The position numbers and the translations under genes were made by a program. Source: UBA2561 sp964577275 (GTDB lineage: Bacteria > Bacteroidota > Bacteroidia > Cytophagales > Thermoflexibacteraceae). From it: a DNA stretch of 64,000 bases. The DNA lies in the NCBI GenBank assembly GCA_964577275.1, contig CAZNYR010000006.1:1-64000 (forward strand), written 5' to 3'. The notes under the pieces are model-generated. The model was not told where the DNA came from. It searched no databases and saw only the letters and a program-made list of their open reading frames with translations. Positions 1 to 8,237 of the stretch are shown here, piece after piece; within the stretch, counting starts at the first letter, position 1; each line of letters begins with the position of its first letter.

Positions 1-162
1 TTGCCGAGAAAAAAAATAGCGTCGCGCGATAAAAAATGGAGTTTGATACACGTTTGGAGTAAATTTTGAGCGAAAAATATCGAAACTAAAAAAACTGTTC
101 TTTTACGCCGAAAATTACGAATAAAAACCGTATTTTATTTCAGAAGTTTCTAAAATTATAGG

Positions 163-2559
163 TTGTTAAAATTACATAAAATATTGATTATCAATAAAAT
201 AAATATAAGATTAGCGCACACAAATTATTTTTGTGTAGCTATTTTCCTCACATTTTTGCCTTGCTACGTGCAAGCGCAAAGCATGACTTCGATGATGCGC
301 GCACTCAAAAAACAAAATTTTCAGGGCGTATATCGTAAAGCCGATAAACTTATCGAAAAGGACTCGCTTCATGTAGGCGCATTATTTATGAAGTGTCTGT
401 TTTTCAATGACTTACAAAATAAGTTGTTTAATCCAGATAGTGCGTATTTTTATTTGCAACGCACAAAGGAAACATACCCTTATATCTCCAAACCATTGGA
501 AATAGAACTCGATGAGGTGGGCATTAATCTTGAAAAAATACAATTACAAAAAAGCGAAATTGAGAAGGCTAAATTTGATTATCGGGTGGCTACTACTCAA
601 GAACGAAAGAGCCAAAAAAATTTATTACAAACTCTGTCTTCTTCCGAGCAACTTAGTGCCGAAGAACTCTATCTCGAACGTTATTTGGTGGCTCAACGCT
701 TAAATACTTATGAAGCCTATCAAAGATTTATAGATAAATACCCAGAAGCCCCTCAATATCAGGAAGCTACACTCAATTATGAACGACTTCTGTACAAAGC
801 CGAAACGCACGCCAGAACCGCCGAAGCCTTTGAGCAATTTATCCGAAATTATCCCAAAAGCCAATACGTCAAAGTAGCTGAAGAACAGTTATTTAACGCT
901 CTTCTGATTGACCATAGCCGAGAAGTATATGAAACCATTTTAGCCAAAAAAGAGCTATTTTCAGAGCAATTTATCACAAGAGTATTAGGCTTGTGGTGGT
1001 TTATTGAAAAAGATAAATTGTATTTTTTTAGTAAATGTCCAGAACTGTATAAAAATTTATTTCAAAAATATCACGACTATTTAGATACGGAAATTTTTCC
1101 AGTATGGAATGACGGAAAAATTATTTTGATAGATAGAAAAGGTCAAATAAAGCAATCTTTCAAACACAAAAAATACGTTTGTACCGATGAAATTAAACAC
1201 ATTATTTTGTCCGAAAAACGAGGATTGTTCGGTGCATACGATTACACGGGAAAACTGATTTTGCCGCACGAATTTAATGACATTAAATTGATAAATGATG
1301 AACTTATCCAAGTCAAAAAAGGAAATAAATATGGCATTTTTCATCGCTTCGGGTTTCCGATTCTCGAAAATATTTATGATGAAATTAACTTATTATCAGA
1401 TACTTATATCCGAACTAAATCGGGAAATAAATATGGTTTGTATCTGATAAATGGGCGCGCTTTGTTGCCGACCAAATTCGATAATATTGAATTATTGGTA
1501 GGAGATACACTTCGTGTAGATTGGGAATTTCAGACCGCTACGCTCAATCAAAATGCGCTTGTTCAATACGGAGATTCGATAGAAAATTCGCATTTTTTTC
1601 GGTGGAAAAATCCACAAATTACGCATGAAAAATACGTCATCATTGAGTCGGGAGGTTTGTACGAAATTTATGATATGTCGGGCAAACTTATCGTACCCAT
1701 ACGGGGCGAAACAATTACTGAAATTCCTACAGGGTGGATAATTCAATATGATAAAAAATTGTACTTTTTTAATATTGAAGAAAAACATCATTTCAGTCTT
1801 GACTATGACCAAGTGATACCACATACCAAATTTGTAGCATTAAGAAAAGGCAAAAAATGGACAGCTTACAATTATAAAAAAAAGGCACTGATTGACCTCG
1901 AATATGACCAAGTACAGGACTTAGGAAAGGCGGGATTTTTGTTTATGAAAGGCGATGAATTTTACTTTTTGCATGAAAGCGAAGATTTTAAATTCTTGGG
2001 AAAGTACAAAAATGTATCCATCCGTTATACGGATACTCAAAGTAGTTTATGGGATGCACCAAAAGAAATCACAAAAATATATTTTATTACTGAAGATAAA
2101 CGAGGTAAAAAAGGTGTCATTCGGTACAATGGCAGTCATGTTTTACCCAATAAATACACCGAAATCACGTTTGAGGACAATAAAATTATTGCCGAATTAA
2201 ATTCTAAAAAAGGGCTTTACAACCTCAATGGCGGCGAATTATTGCCTTTACGGTATCGTGGAATTGTGCATCGGGGGGATGGTTATTTTGCGACTTTTGC
2301 GGGGCGGGGTTTTGGATTTTATCATCACGAAAAACACATAGAGTTTCCGCCATTTTATGAAATTATGCCTCGTTGTTATGGAAAGTGGAACACCTATTTT
2401 ATTGTTAAAAAAAGTAAATTAGGATTAGTAGGTACACAAAATAATTTGGTAGCCCCGTTTCGATTTGATGAAATTAGAGCATGGACAAAAGATGTAATTT
2501 TAGTTAGAAATAATCATTCATGGCGTTTTTTTGATATTCAAAAACAAACCTATATTTGA
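163..2559 (+). CDS. WG-repeat secreted protein (3' end frameshifted)
   Basis: A secreted protein of 798 residues read from a TTG start. There is no in-frame ATG before the signal peptide, which ends about residue 38 at VQAQ. Residues 40-290 carry TPR-like helices in the style of tol-pal repeats (NYPKSQYVKVAEEQ). From about residue 300 to the end there are successive WG (KWG) repeats of the form yGly..nG..llP.kyDei, for example at KYGIFHRFGFPILENIYDEI. WG repeats form beta-rich scaffolds of unknown function. The reading frame stops at 2559 in the middle of a repeat, and the next repeat continues in the +1 frame (see the following entry), so the natural gene was probably about 890 codons. No catalytic motif was seen. 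The WG call is secure; the function is unknown. Confidence 0.75.
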   Translation: MLKLHKILIINKINIRLAHTNYFCVAIFLTFLPCYVQAQSMTSMMRALKKQNFQGVYRKADKLIEKDSLHVGALFMKCLFFNDLQNKLFNPDSAYFYLQRTKETYPYISKPLEIELDEVGINLEKIQLQKSEIEKAKFDYRVATTQERKSQKNLLQTLSSSEQLSAEELYLERYLVAQRLNTYEAYQRFIDKYPEAPQYQEATLNYERLLYKAETHARTAEAFEQFIRNYPKSQYVKVAEEQLFNALLIDHSREVYETILAKKELFSEQFITRVLGLWWFIEKDKLYFFSKCPELYKNLFQKYHDYLDTEIFPVWNDGKIILIDRKGQIKQSFKHKKYVCTDEIKHIILSEKRGLFGAYDYTGKLILPHEFNDIKLINDELIQVKKGNKYGIFHRFGFPILENIYDEINLLSDTYIRTKSGNKYGLYLINGRALLPTKFDNIELLVGDTLRVDWEFQTATLNQNALVQYGDSIENSHFFRWKNPQITHEKYVIIESGGLYEIYDMSGKLIVPIRGETITEIPTGWIIQYDKKLYFFNIEEKHHFSLDYDQVIPHTKFVALRKGKKWTAYNYKKKALIDLEYDQVQDLGKAGFLFMKGDEFYFLHESEDFKFLGKYKNVSIRYTDTQSSLWDAPKEITKIYFITEDKRGKKGVIRYNGSHVLPNKYTEITFEDNKIIAELNSKKGLYNLNGGELLPLRYRGIVHRGDGYFATFAGRGFGFYHHEKHIEFPPFYEIMPRCYGKWNTYFIVKKSKLGLVGTQNNLVAPFRFDEIRAWTKDVILVRNNHSWRFFDIQKQTYI
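182..196. other. 15-bp TGATWATCA-type palindrome
   Basis: TATTGATTATCAATA is a perfect odd palindrome. It lies just after the TTG start proposed for the WG-repeat gene. It belongs to the recurring TGATWATCA set listed in the findings. If translation really starts further downstream, this site would be in the leader. Role unknown. Confidence 0.35.
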
Positions 2560-2836
2560 TGATTATAAAACAGTTTATGAATCTGATTATGAGATAATTA
2601 TAAAAATATTTAAAAGTGAAAGTTATGGATTGATTGGTTCTATTTCAGGTCAAATTTTGGAATTAAAATATGATGATATTCAAAATATATCCGAGTATTC
2701 AGTTCCCTTTTATCGTACTGAAAAGTACAATATTAAAACGCAAAAATATCATATTTCTTACATAAACCAAAATGGACAAATTGTGTTTGAAACCATGGTT
2801 CCCAAAAAGATTTATGAGCAAGCGGATTGCGATTAA
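2531..2836 (+). pseudogene. Out-of-frame 3' portion of the WG-repeat gene
   Basis: This +1-frame reading overlaps the end of the 163-2559 gene and continues its WG-repeat pattern (ESYGLIGSISG, LKYDDIQ) for about 90 more residues to a stop at 2836. Removing one T, either in the 7-T run at 2526-2532 or in the TTT at 2555-2557, joins the two frames into a continuous repeat. It is therefore not an independent gene. The sequence alone cannot tell a true mutation from an assembly or sequencing error or a programmed slip. Confidence 0.7.
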
Positions 2837-2944
2837 AAAACGAAGCAGAAAAAACGATAATTTGCCAAACATTTTCGGTCAAATCCTATTATTTTTGTAG
2901 GATTGCGAAATTGCAACCGAGATAGAGAAGTTAAGCAAATAAAC

Positions 2945-3418
2945 ATGAGCAAACAGGAACACAAACCACAAGAAATAGACGTTTCCAAACTTGATTTAGA
3001 GCGAGAAAAGGAAAAAATCACTGAAACGCCACACAATTTGCCCTATGCACACACGGCAGGCGGGGCGGTTATCAAGCCCGAAGATGAAGGTAAAATCAAA
3101 GGGCGTGCGCTTCGGGCAATGCAGCAACAGACTGATAATCAGATGAATCAGCTTTATGAACAAATGCAAACTCTCGCCAAACAAGCACAGGGGATTCAGG
3201 CTCGAATCGTGGTTTCGGAACGAATTTATCAGGCAGATATTCGGTTTCAACCATTAATTGGGCAAATTTATTATTTGTATGCTTATCCTTCTGGCGACCG
3301 ACTATCTCTGATTGCACCGCAGGAATGGGGCAGAAATGTGCCTACTTTTTTGGCAAAAGTCTATTTATTGGCAGACCACACGTGGGAAGTGCAAGAATTG
3401 GGCGACATTGAATTATAG
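2945..3418 (+). CDS. DUF2452 domain protein
   Basis: A soluble protein of 157 residues. The start is placed at ATG 2945 (MSKQEHK); an upstream in-frame start at 2903 would add 14 basic residues unlike the family. The centre carries the DUF2452 signature: AHTAGGAVIKPEDEGKIKGRA, followed by an amphipathic helix (residues ~60-90) and a C-terminal half containing QIYYLYAYPSGDRLSLIAPQEW. DUF2452 proteins are common in Bacteroidota and have no known function. The gene is 57 bp upstream of the DUF4178 gene on the same strand and could be cotranscribed with it. There is no signal peptide, so it is probably cytoplasmic. Confidence 0.8.
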   Translation: MSKQEHKPQEIDVSKLDLEREKEKITETPHNLPYAHTAGGAVIKPEDEGKIKGRALRAMQQQTDNQMNQLYEQMQTLAKQAQGIQARIVVSERIYQADIRFQPLIGQIYYLYAYPSGDRLSLIAPQEWGRNVPTFLAKVYLLADHTWEVQELGDIEL

Positions 3419-3475
3419 AAAATTCGTATTTTTGAGGTAAAATAATGCGAAATCGAATGATTAATTAAACTGGAG

Positions 3476-4450
3476 ATGGATAAATTAATAAATAAATTTT
3501 CGGGATTTGTTCAGGATTGTAAATCGCTGGCACAGAAATATATATGGCCAGATTTTGCGCCAGAACGCCTACCACTCGATACCAAAGAAAAAGTACGACA
3601 ATTACCTGATACCGCGCAATTAGATTTTTATGAGCAATATGCTCATCGGACGGGAAGCCTGAAAAATGGACGTAATATTAGTGTGTTTTTCTTTATTTTT
3701 AGTATAATTAGTGGCATATTTCCGATTTCTGTGGCGATTGTGATTTATTGGTGGTTTTTGAAAGAAAATCAACTTCCAGAAGTCGCAAATTCTGCTTTGC
3801 GCCAAACATTAATTAAGCACAAATTAGCGGCTCATAATTACACGGAGCGTCCTCGAACTCCGCCGCCTCTTCAGAACTTTCAGAATGCTCGTCCTAATTT
3901 TTTTGAGGAGCGGACATCATCAGATTTTCAAAGCAGTTTTGACCCTATGAAAACTGATATTGAAGGATTAGGAGTCGGTTTTTTCTTGGATTATGACCTG
4001 AAAACGTGGGAAATAGCGGGCGAGTACGAGTTTAGTCGGACGGATGGAAATTCGGAAAAGACGTTCAAATTATTGAATCATTCGGAAAGGCTTTTTTTGC
4101 ATTTATGGAAAAAACAGTACACGCTAATTTCGCACGTTACTCGTCCCGTCAATATACAGATGGTAGATGAAAATTTGGCGCCCGAAATCATTGCTACGGA
4201 TGCCCCTTTCGAGATGCTGACTTTCGAGGATACTACATTTTATATCGAAAACTTTGCTGAAGGCATGATGTATGATTTGACACAAAAATCATCTGGAATA
4301 AATGCGATGGTTTGGAATTATTTTGATGGACAACATCGCAAAATTTTACGTATTGAGCGGTTCGGAAGGGCTGATTTTCGAGTTTTTGTAGGCAAATACG
4401 TTTCACCTTTTGAGTTTTCAGACATTGTACGTAATTCATCTCATTTTTAA
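3476..4450 (+). CDS. Membrane-anchored DUF4178 protein
   Basis: 324 residues. A soluble N-terminus (1-65) is followed by a hydrophobic segment at ~68-98 (GRNISVFFFIFSIISG to IYWWF) that is long enough for one long or two short membrane helices. After a proline-rich linker (RPRTPPPL), residues ~155-324 match DUF4178, with the pattern YDLKTWEIAGEYEFSR, a central P-x-E-M-L-T-F-E strand and the typical ending ILRIERFG..DFRVFVG. The biochemical role of DUF4178 is not established; in other bacteria it occurs beside membrane and polyamine-synthase-like genes. It converges with the ABC ATPase gene, which ends 45 bp away. I saw no catalytic motif. Confidence 0.65.
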   Translation: MDKLINKFSGFVQDCKSLAQKYIWPDFAPERLPLDTKEKVRQLPDTAQLDFYEQYAHRTGSLKNGRNISVFFFIFSIISGIFPISVAIVIYWWFLKENQLPEVANSALRQTLIKHKLAAHNYTERPRTPPPLQNFQNARPNFFEERTSSDFQSSFDPMKTDIEGLGVGFFLDYDLKTWEIAGEYEFSRTDGNSEKTFKLLNHSERLFLHLWKKQYTLISHVTRPVNIQMVDENLAPEIIATDAPFEMLTFEDTTFYIENFAEGMMYDLTQKSSGINAMVWNYFDGQHRKILRIERFGRADFRVFVGKYVSPFEFSDIVRNSSHF

Positions 4451-4495
4451 GAAAACACTCTCAATCATGCTAAAAATTTGATACGATAAAGTTTA

Positions 4496-5182
4496 TTAAA
4501 ATAATAATTTTTGAAGTTGAATTTCTTGGGAATGATGATAGTTAAATAATTGATTTTCAAGGTATTGAAATTCAGAAGCAGTGTAGGATTGTTGGATTTT
4601 CTTATTTTCCAGATGATGAATCACATCACAAACTGTCCATAACATTTCCAAAATGTGCGAAGTAATCAAAATAGTTTTTCCTGTTTCTTTGAGTCGTAAC
4701 ATGATTTTTTTCAAGATTTGATTACTTTCCAAGTCCAAGCCGTTTGAAGGTTCGTCCAAAATGAAAATAGGACGGTTCAGACTTAAAATTCCTAATAAAG
4801 CTAACTTTTTTTTCATGCCTGTCGAATAATCTTCAATAAGTTTTTTGAGTGGTAATTCAAAAATTTCGTTCCAATCTTGGATGCTAAATTGTTGATTTTG
4901 AGTCTGAAACAAGCGTAAATATTCCTCGCCTGTGATGCGAGAGTAAAAGAAATTTTGAGTAGGCAAAAATGCAATATTTTTGCGAGTTAATTTTTTTTGT
5001 TCATAAAAAATTTCACCTGCATCAGGTTTATTCAAGCCGTACAAGGTGTTGAGTAAGGTAGTTTTTCCACTGCCATTTAACCCGATAAGTCCGTGAATAT
5101 GAGTAGGTTGTAATTCTAATTTGAGATTTTCAAGAATTATATTTTTTCCGTAGCTTACCGTTAGGTTTTGAATTTTAATCAT
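4496..5182 (-). CDS. ABC transporter ATP-binding protein
   Basis: A nucleotide-binding subunit of 228 residues. The Walker A is at residues 34-41 (GLNGSGKTT). A non-canonical signature, YSTGMKKKLAL, lies at 119-128 where LSGGQ is usual. The Walker B with catalytic Glu is FILDEPSNGLD at 139-150, and the switch His is in LITSH at ~176. The STGM-type signature is typical of ABC-2 exporters and of YtrB-like or gliding-type ATPases. No permease gene is adjacent, so the substrate and partner are unknown. The start codon is 7 bp downstream of the stop of the HAD gene, which indicates an operon read leftwards. Confidence 0.85.
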   Translation of the reverse strand: MIKIQNLTVSYGKNIILENLKLELQPTHIHGLIGLNGSGKTTLLNTLYGLNKPDAGEIFYEQKKLTRKNIAFLPTQNFFYSRITGEEYLRLFQTQNQQFSIQDWNEIFELPLKKLIEDYSTGMKKKLALLGILSLNRPIFILDEPSNGLDLESNQILKKIMLRLKETGKTILITSHILEMLWTVCDVIHHLENKKIQQSYTASEFQYLENQLFNYHHSQEIQLQKLLF

Positions 5183-5189
5183 GTAAGTT

Positions 5190-5843
5190 TTATAAAGAAT
5201 TAAAGTTTTTATCTAAAAATTGTTCAAAATATGTAAAATCAGTAACGCTAAATTTTTCGTTTGCTAATAATTTTGAGCCGTCTTCACGAGCGATAAAAGG
5301 AATCTGGCACGCTTGTGCGGCATCTCGGTCTGTGGAAGCATCGCCCACAAAAATGACATGATTTCGGTCATAGCGATACTGTTCGATAATTCGCTCAATA
5401 TGAGCAGGTTTCTGGTCTGGTGAGCCATAAATTACCTTAAAAAAACGGTTTAGATTTCGAGCCAACGTAATTTCGCGAAGTTCGGCTTGTGGCGTACCTG
5501 ACGAAACAAAGAAATCAATTTTTTGATGGTATTTTTCTAAAAAATCATGGATTCCATGAATCATGGGGCATTTGATGACCTTATTTTTGACCAAATCCGC
5601 ATATTTTTGGGCAAAATGCTCAATTTCTGCTTCTGAAAGTGTCTTTCCGAGTAATGTTTGATGTAAATGTTTGAACTTTACGTATCGAGAAATTCCGCCG
5701 TGTTGATGATGATAGGCTAAGGCTTTTTGTTCAATTTCTGTGCCGTGCGGACGATAAATTTCGGCAAAAGCATCAGATTTGATAGAAACAGAATCTAAAA
5801 TTACGCCATCAAAATCAAAAATAATTGCGTGTATGTTTTTCAT
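5190..5843 (-). CDS. HAD-superfamily phosphatase (beta-phosphoglucomutase-like)
   Basis: 217 residues from ATG 5843 (MKNIHAIIFDFDGV). A 29-residue upstream in-frame extension is hydrophilic and not conserved-looking, so it was excluded. All four HAD motifs are visible: DFDGVILDS at 10-17 (nucleophile Asp10, acid Asp12), VSSGTP (motif II), the Lys in PDQKPAH, and VGDASTDRDAA (motif IV). The helical cap lies between motifs I and II (C1 cap), as in phosphoglycolate phosphatase and beta-phosphoglucomutase relatives. The substrate cannot be named from sequence. It is the first gene of a two-gene unit with the ABC ATPase. Confidence 0.8.
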   Translation of the reverse strand: MKNIHAIIFDFDGVILDSVSIKSDAFAEIYRPHGTEIEQKALAYHHQHGGISRYVKFKHLHQTLLGKTLSEAEIEHFAQKYADLVKNKVIKCPMIHGIHDFLEKYHQKIDFFVSSGTPQAELREITLARNLNRFFKVIYGSPDQKPAHIERIIEQYRYDRNHVIFVGDASTDRDAAQACQIPFIAREDGSKLLANEKFSVTDFTYFEQFLDKNFNSL

Positions 5844-6013
5844 TATTATTGAATTAAATTTTGAACTCAAAGATAAGGAATCCTCGAATTTTATTGAAAT
5901 CCCTCGCAATGTTTTATCTTTGTCAGACAAAATAAAGGTAGCCTGTATTTTTTTTTACTCATTTTTACTACGAACAATTCGATTTTAAACCATTTTTTAA
6001 GACCATTTTAGTT

Positions 6014-6571
6014 ATGTCAGAGCAAATCCCTCATGCAGAAGTGGGCATTCGTCCCAAAGATGTTTCGTTCGATGTTTTGATTGAGATTCCGAAAGGAAGT
6101 CGCAATAAATACGAGTATGACCCCGAAAAACGGCTTATCCGATACGACCGCATGATTTTTTCGTCCATGCACTATCCGAGTGATTACGGATTTATTCCCG
6201 AAACGTTGGCACTTGATGGCGACCCACTCGATGTGTTGGTTTTGGTTTCCGAACCGACTTTTCCCGGCTGTCTGATTTGTGTGCGTCCGATTGGTGTATT
6301 TAATATGGCGGACGAAAAAGGACCCGACAGCAAAGTGTTGTGTGTGCCTGTCAGCGACCCAATTTGGAATAAATTGACTCGATTAGACCAAGTAAATCCA
6401 CATTTAATGAAGGAAATCGAACATTTCTTTCAGGTGTATAAAGATTTGGAAAGCAAAAAAGTGGATGTCGAGGGCTGGGAAGACGAAAAAGTGGCGGTCG
6501 AAGTATATTACGATTGTGTGGCGCGCTACAAGGAGCATACCAAATATCAGAGTAAATTAATTCGATTGTAA
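6014..6571 (+). CDS. ppa: Inorganic pyrophosphatase
   Basis: A soluble family I pyrophosphatase of 185 residues that hydrolyses PPi to two phosphates and so pulls biosynthetic reactions forward. The metal-binding signature DGDPLDVLVL is at residues 68-77. The active-site loop DEKGPDSKV at 100-108 supplies the Asp, Asp and Lys that correspond to D97, D102 and K104 of the E. coli enzyme. Earlier conserved elements (EIPKGSRNKYEYD, MHYPSDYGFIP) are intact. The length is typical. It is followed by a palindrome and a strong terminator, so it is probably a single-gene transcript. Confidence 0.97.
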   Translation: MSEQIPHAEVGIRPKDVSFDVLIEIPKGSRNKYEYDPEKRLIRYDRMIFSSMHYPSDYGFIPETLALDGDPLDVLVLVSEPTFPGCLICVRPIGVFNMADEKGPDSKVLCVPVSDPIWNKLTRLDQVNPHLMKEIEHFFQVYKDLESKKVDVEGWEDEKVAVEVYYDCVARYKEHTKYQSKLIRL

Positions 6572-6573
6572 AT

Positions 6574-6588
6574 CATTGATAATCAATG
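6574..6588. other. 15-bp TGATWATCA-type palindrome
   Basis: CATTGATAATCAATG is a perfect odd palindrome starting 2 bp after the ppa stop codon and 6 bp before the ppa terminator stem. It is the longest intergenic member of the recurring set. It lacks the T-run of a terminator and looks like a protein-binding site, but no function can be assigned. Confidence 0.4.
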
Positions 6589-6594
6589 TTTAAT

Positions 6595-6629
6595 ACCCTG
6601 AAAGTAGGATACTTTTGGGGTGTTTTTTT
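6595..6629 (+). terminator. Rho-independent terminator after ppa
   Basis: The 12-bp stem ACCCTGAAAGTA / TACTTTTGGGGT has two G-U pairs and a 3-nt loop (GGA). It is followed closely by a run of seven T at 6623-6629. Confidence 0.85.
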
Positions 6630-6938
6630 AGAAATTTATGGCGTATTTCAAATGTTTATGCCTTGAAAACATTTTGGTTGAGAAAATCGTTTGTATGATA
6701 CACAATCATAATTATTTGAAATTAAAATTGTCCAAAAAATACCCTAAAAAAGTAATATTTTCGAGTAGATTCGGACTAAATTTTTCAGAAAAACAGGGCA
6801 TTGGTGTTTTTTGAATTTTCTAAAATTCGCATTAAAAGTTTAAATTTTTGCGAAATTTTAAAAATAAATCCCTTAAAATTGTATAATTTTTAAAGATAGT
6901 TTCAGTTTAGCAATACGTATCACAAAATCAATAGTGTT
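6630..6938. other. AT-rich intergenic region before metF
   Basis: About 310 bp of very AT-rich DNA between the ppa terminator and metF. I found no open reading frame, tRNA or recognisable riboswitch; in particular no SAM-type aptamer could be drawn by eye. It presumably holds the metF promoter. Confidence 0.4.
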
Positions 6939-7895
6939 TTGAAAATTACCGAACACATCGAACGAGCAGAAAAAACGCTTTTTTCGTTTGAAATATTACC
7001 TCCGCTCAAGGGACAAAGCATCCAATCGCTTTTCAATGGCATCGACCCACTGATGGAATTTAAACCTTCTTTCATTGACGTAACGTATCACAGGGAAGAG
7101 TACGTTTATAAGAATATGGGAAATGGTTTATTGAAAAAACAATCAATCCGAAAACGTCCTGGCACTGTCGGGATTTGTTCGGCAATCATGAACCGATACC
7201 ATGTGGATGCTGTGCCACATATTATTTGCGGAGGTTTTACGATTGAGGAAACCGAAAACGCACTGATTGACCTCAATTTTTTGGGTATCGAAAATGTATT
7301 GGCTTTGCGAGGCGATGCCATTAAATCGGAGCCAACGTTCATTCCCGAAGTAGGCGGGCATCATTATTCGACCGATTTGATTCAACAAGTTATCGACATG
7401 AATCACGGTAAGTACTTGGATGACAGCCTTCAACATCCTGCGCCGACTAATTTTTGTATCGGCGTGGCGGCTTATCCCGAAAAGCATTTTGAAGCACCAA
7501 ACATGACCGAAGACCTCAAATATTTGAAGCAAAAAATTGAGTTGGGAGCTGATTATATCGTAACGCAAATGTTTTTTGATAATCGAAAATTTTTTGATTT
7601 TGTGCAGATGTGTCGAGATATGGACATTACCGTTCCGATTATTCCCGGACTAAAACCGCTTACAAGTGCGGCACAATTAACCGTTTTGCCTCGTATTTTT
7701 CATATTGATTTGCCTGAAGATTTGGTATCAGAGGTCGAAAAATATAAAGATAATAAAGCCTCCATCAGACAAATTGGTATTGAATGGAGCATTCAGCAAT
7801 CCAAAGAATTGATTGAATTTGGGGTGCCTTCTTTGCATTATTATTCGATGAGTCGCTCAAATTCTGTACAAAAAATTGCATCTGCAATTTTTTAG
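6939..7895 (+). CDS. metF: 5,10-methylenetetrahydrofolate reductase
   Basis: 318 residues read from a TTG start. MKITEHIE is the usual N-terminus of Bacteroidota MetF, and no ATG or GTG precedes it in frame. The enzyme reduces methylene-THF to methyl-THF, the methyl donor for methionine synthesis, using FAD and NADH. Key elements are FSFEILPP (catalytic Glu at 18), GGFTIEETENAL, ENVLALRGDA (FAD and folate binding) and GADYIVTQMFFDN near residue 210. The length is slightly above the E. coli enzyme. It is followed by its own terminator. Confidence 0.96.
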   Translation: MKITEHIERAEKTLFSFEILPPLKGQSIQSLFNGIDPLMEFKPSFIDVTYHREEYVYKNMGNGLLKKQSIRKRPGTVGICSAIMNRYHVDAVPHIICGGFTIEETENALIDLNFLGIENVLALRGDAIKSEPTFIPEVGGHHYSTDLIQQVIDMNHGKYLDDSLQHPAPTNFCIGVAAYPEKHFEAPNMTEDLKYLKQKIELGADYIVTQMFFDNRKFFDFVQMCRDMDITVPIIPGLKPLTSAAQLTVLPRIFHIDLPEDLVSEVEKYKDNKASIRQIGIEWSIQQSKELIEFGVPSLHYYSMSRSNSVQKIASAIF

Positions 7896-7914
7896 TGAAT
7901 TTATTATTTTTATT

Positions 7915-7958
7915 AAAAAAGTCATGGCAAAACACAAATTTATGCTATGACTTTTTTT
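7915..7958 (+). terminator. Terminator after metF
   Basis: The stem AAAAAAGTCATGGCA / TGCTATGACTTTTTT (one G-U pair) closes a 13-nt loop and ends in seven T at 7952-7958. Confidence 0.85.
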
Positions 7959-8237
7959 AGTTTTGATGTGATATGTTAATTTTTTAAAAAAATATACAAA
8001 AAAACACATAGAATAAGCATCATTATATTTTTGGTAAAAAACTAAATTTGCTCGAAAATTCGATAGTTTAAAATTATTTAGTTTGTATTCATAATTGCTT
8101 TAGGTAGTAAGATTTAAATGATAAACCTACGCATCCTTTGGTTTATTTTTTCTATCTTGATGATGAAAATGTTTTGTAATAAGTTAATTACACATAAAAT
8201 CTTACAAAAATTATATCATATAACTTTTAGTAAAAAT

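Noticed and set aside
6630..6938. Possible SAM riboswitch upstream of metF
   Set aside because: The leader is nearly all A and T and I could not draw a conserved aptamer stem; a covariance-model search would settle it.
8118..8237. Longer start for the FadL/PorV-like protein
   Set aside because: The 40 added residues would bury the clear signal peptide that starts at ATG 8238.
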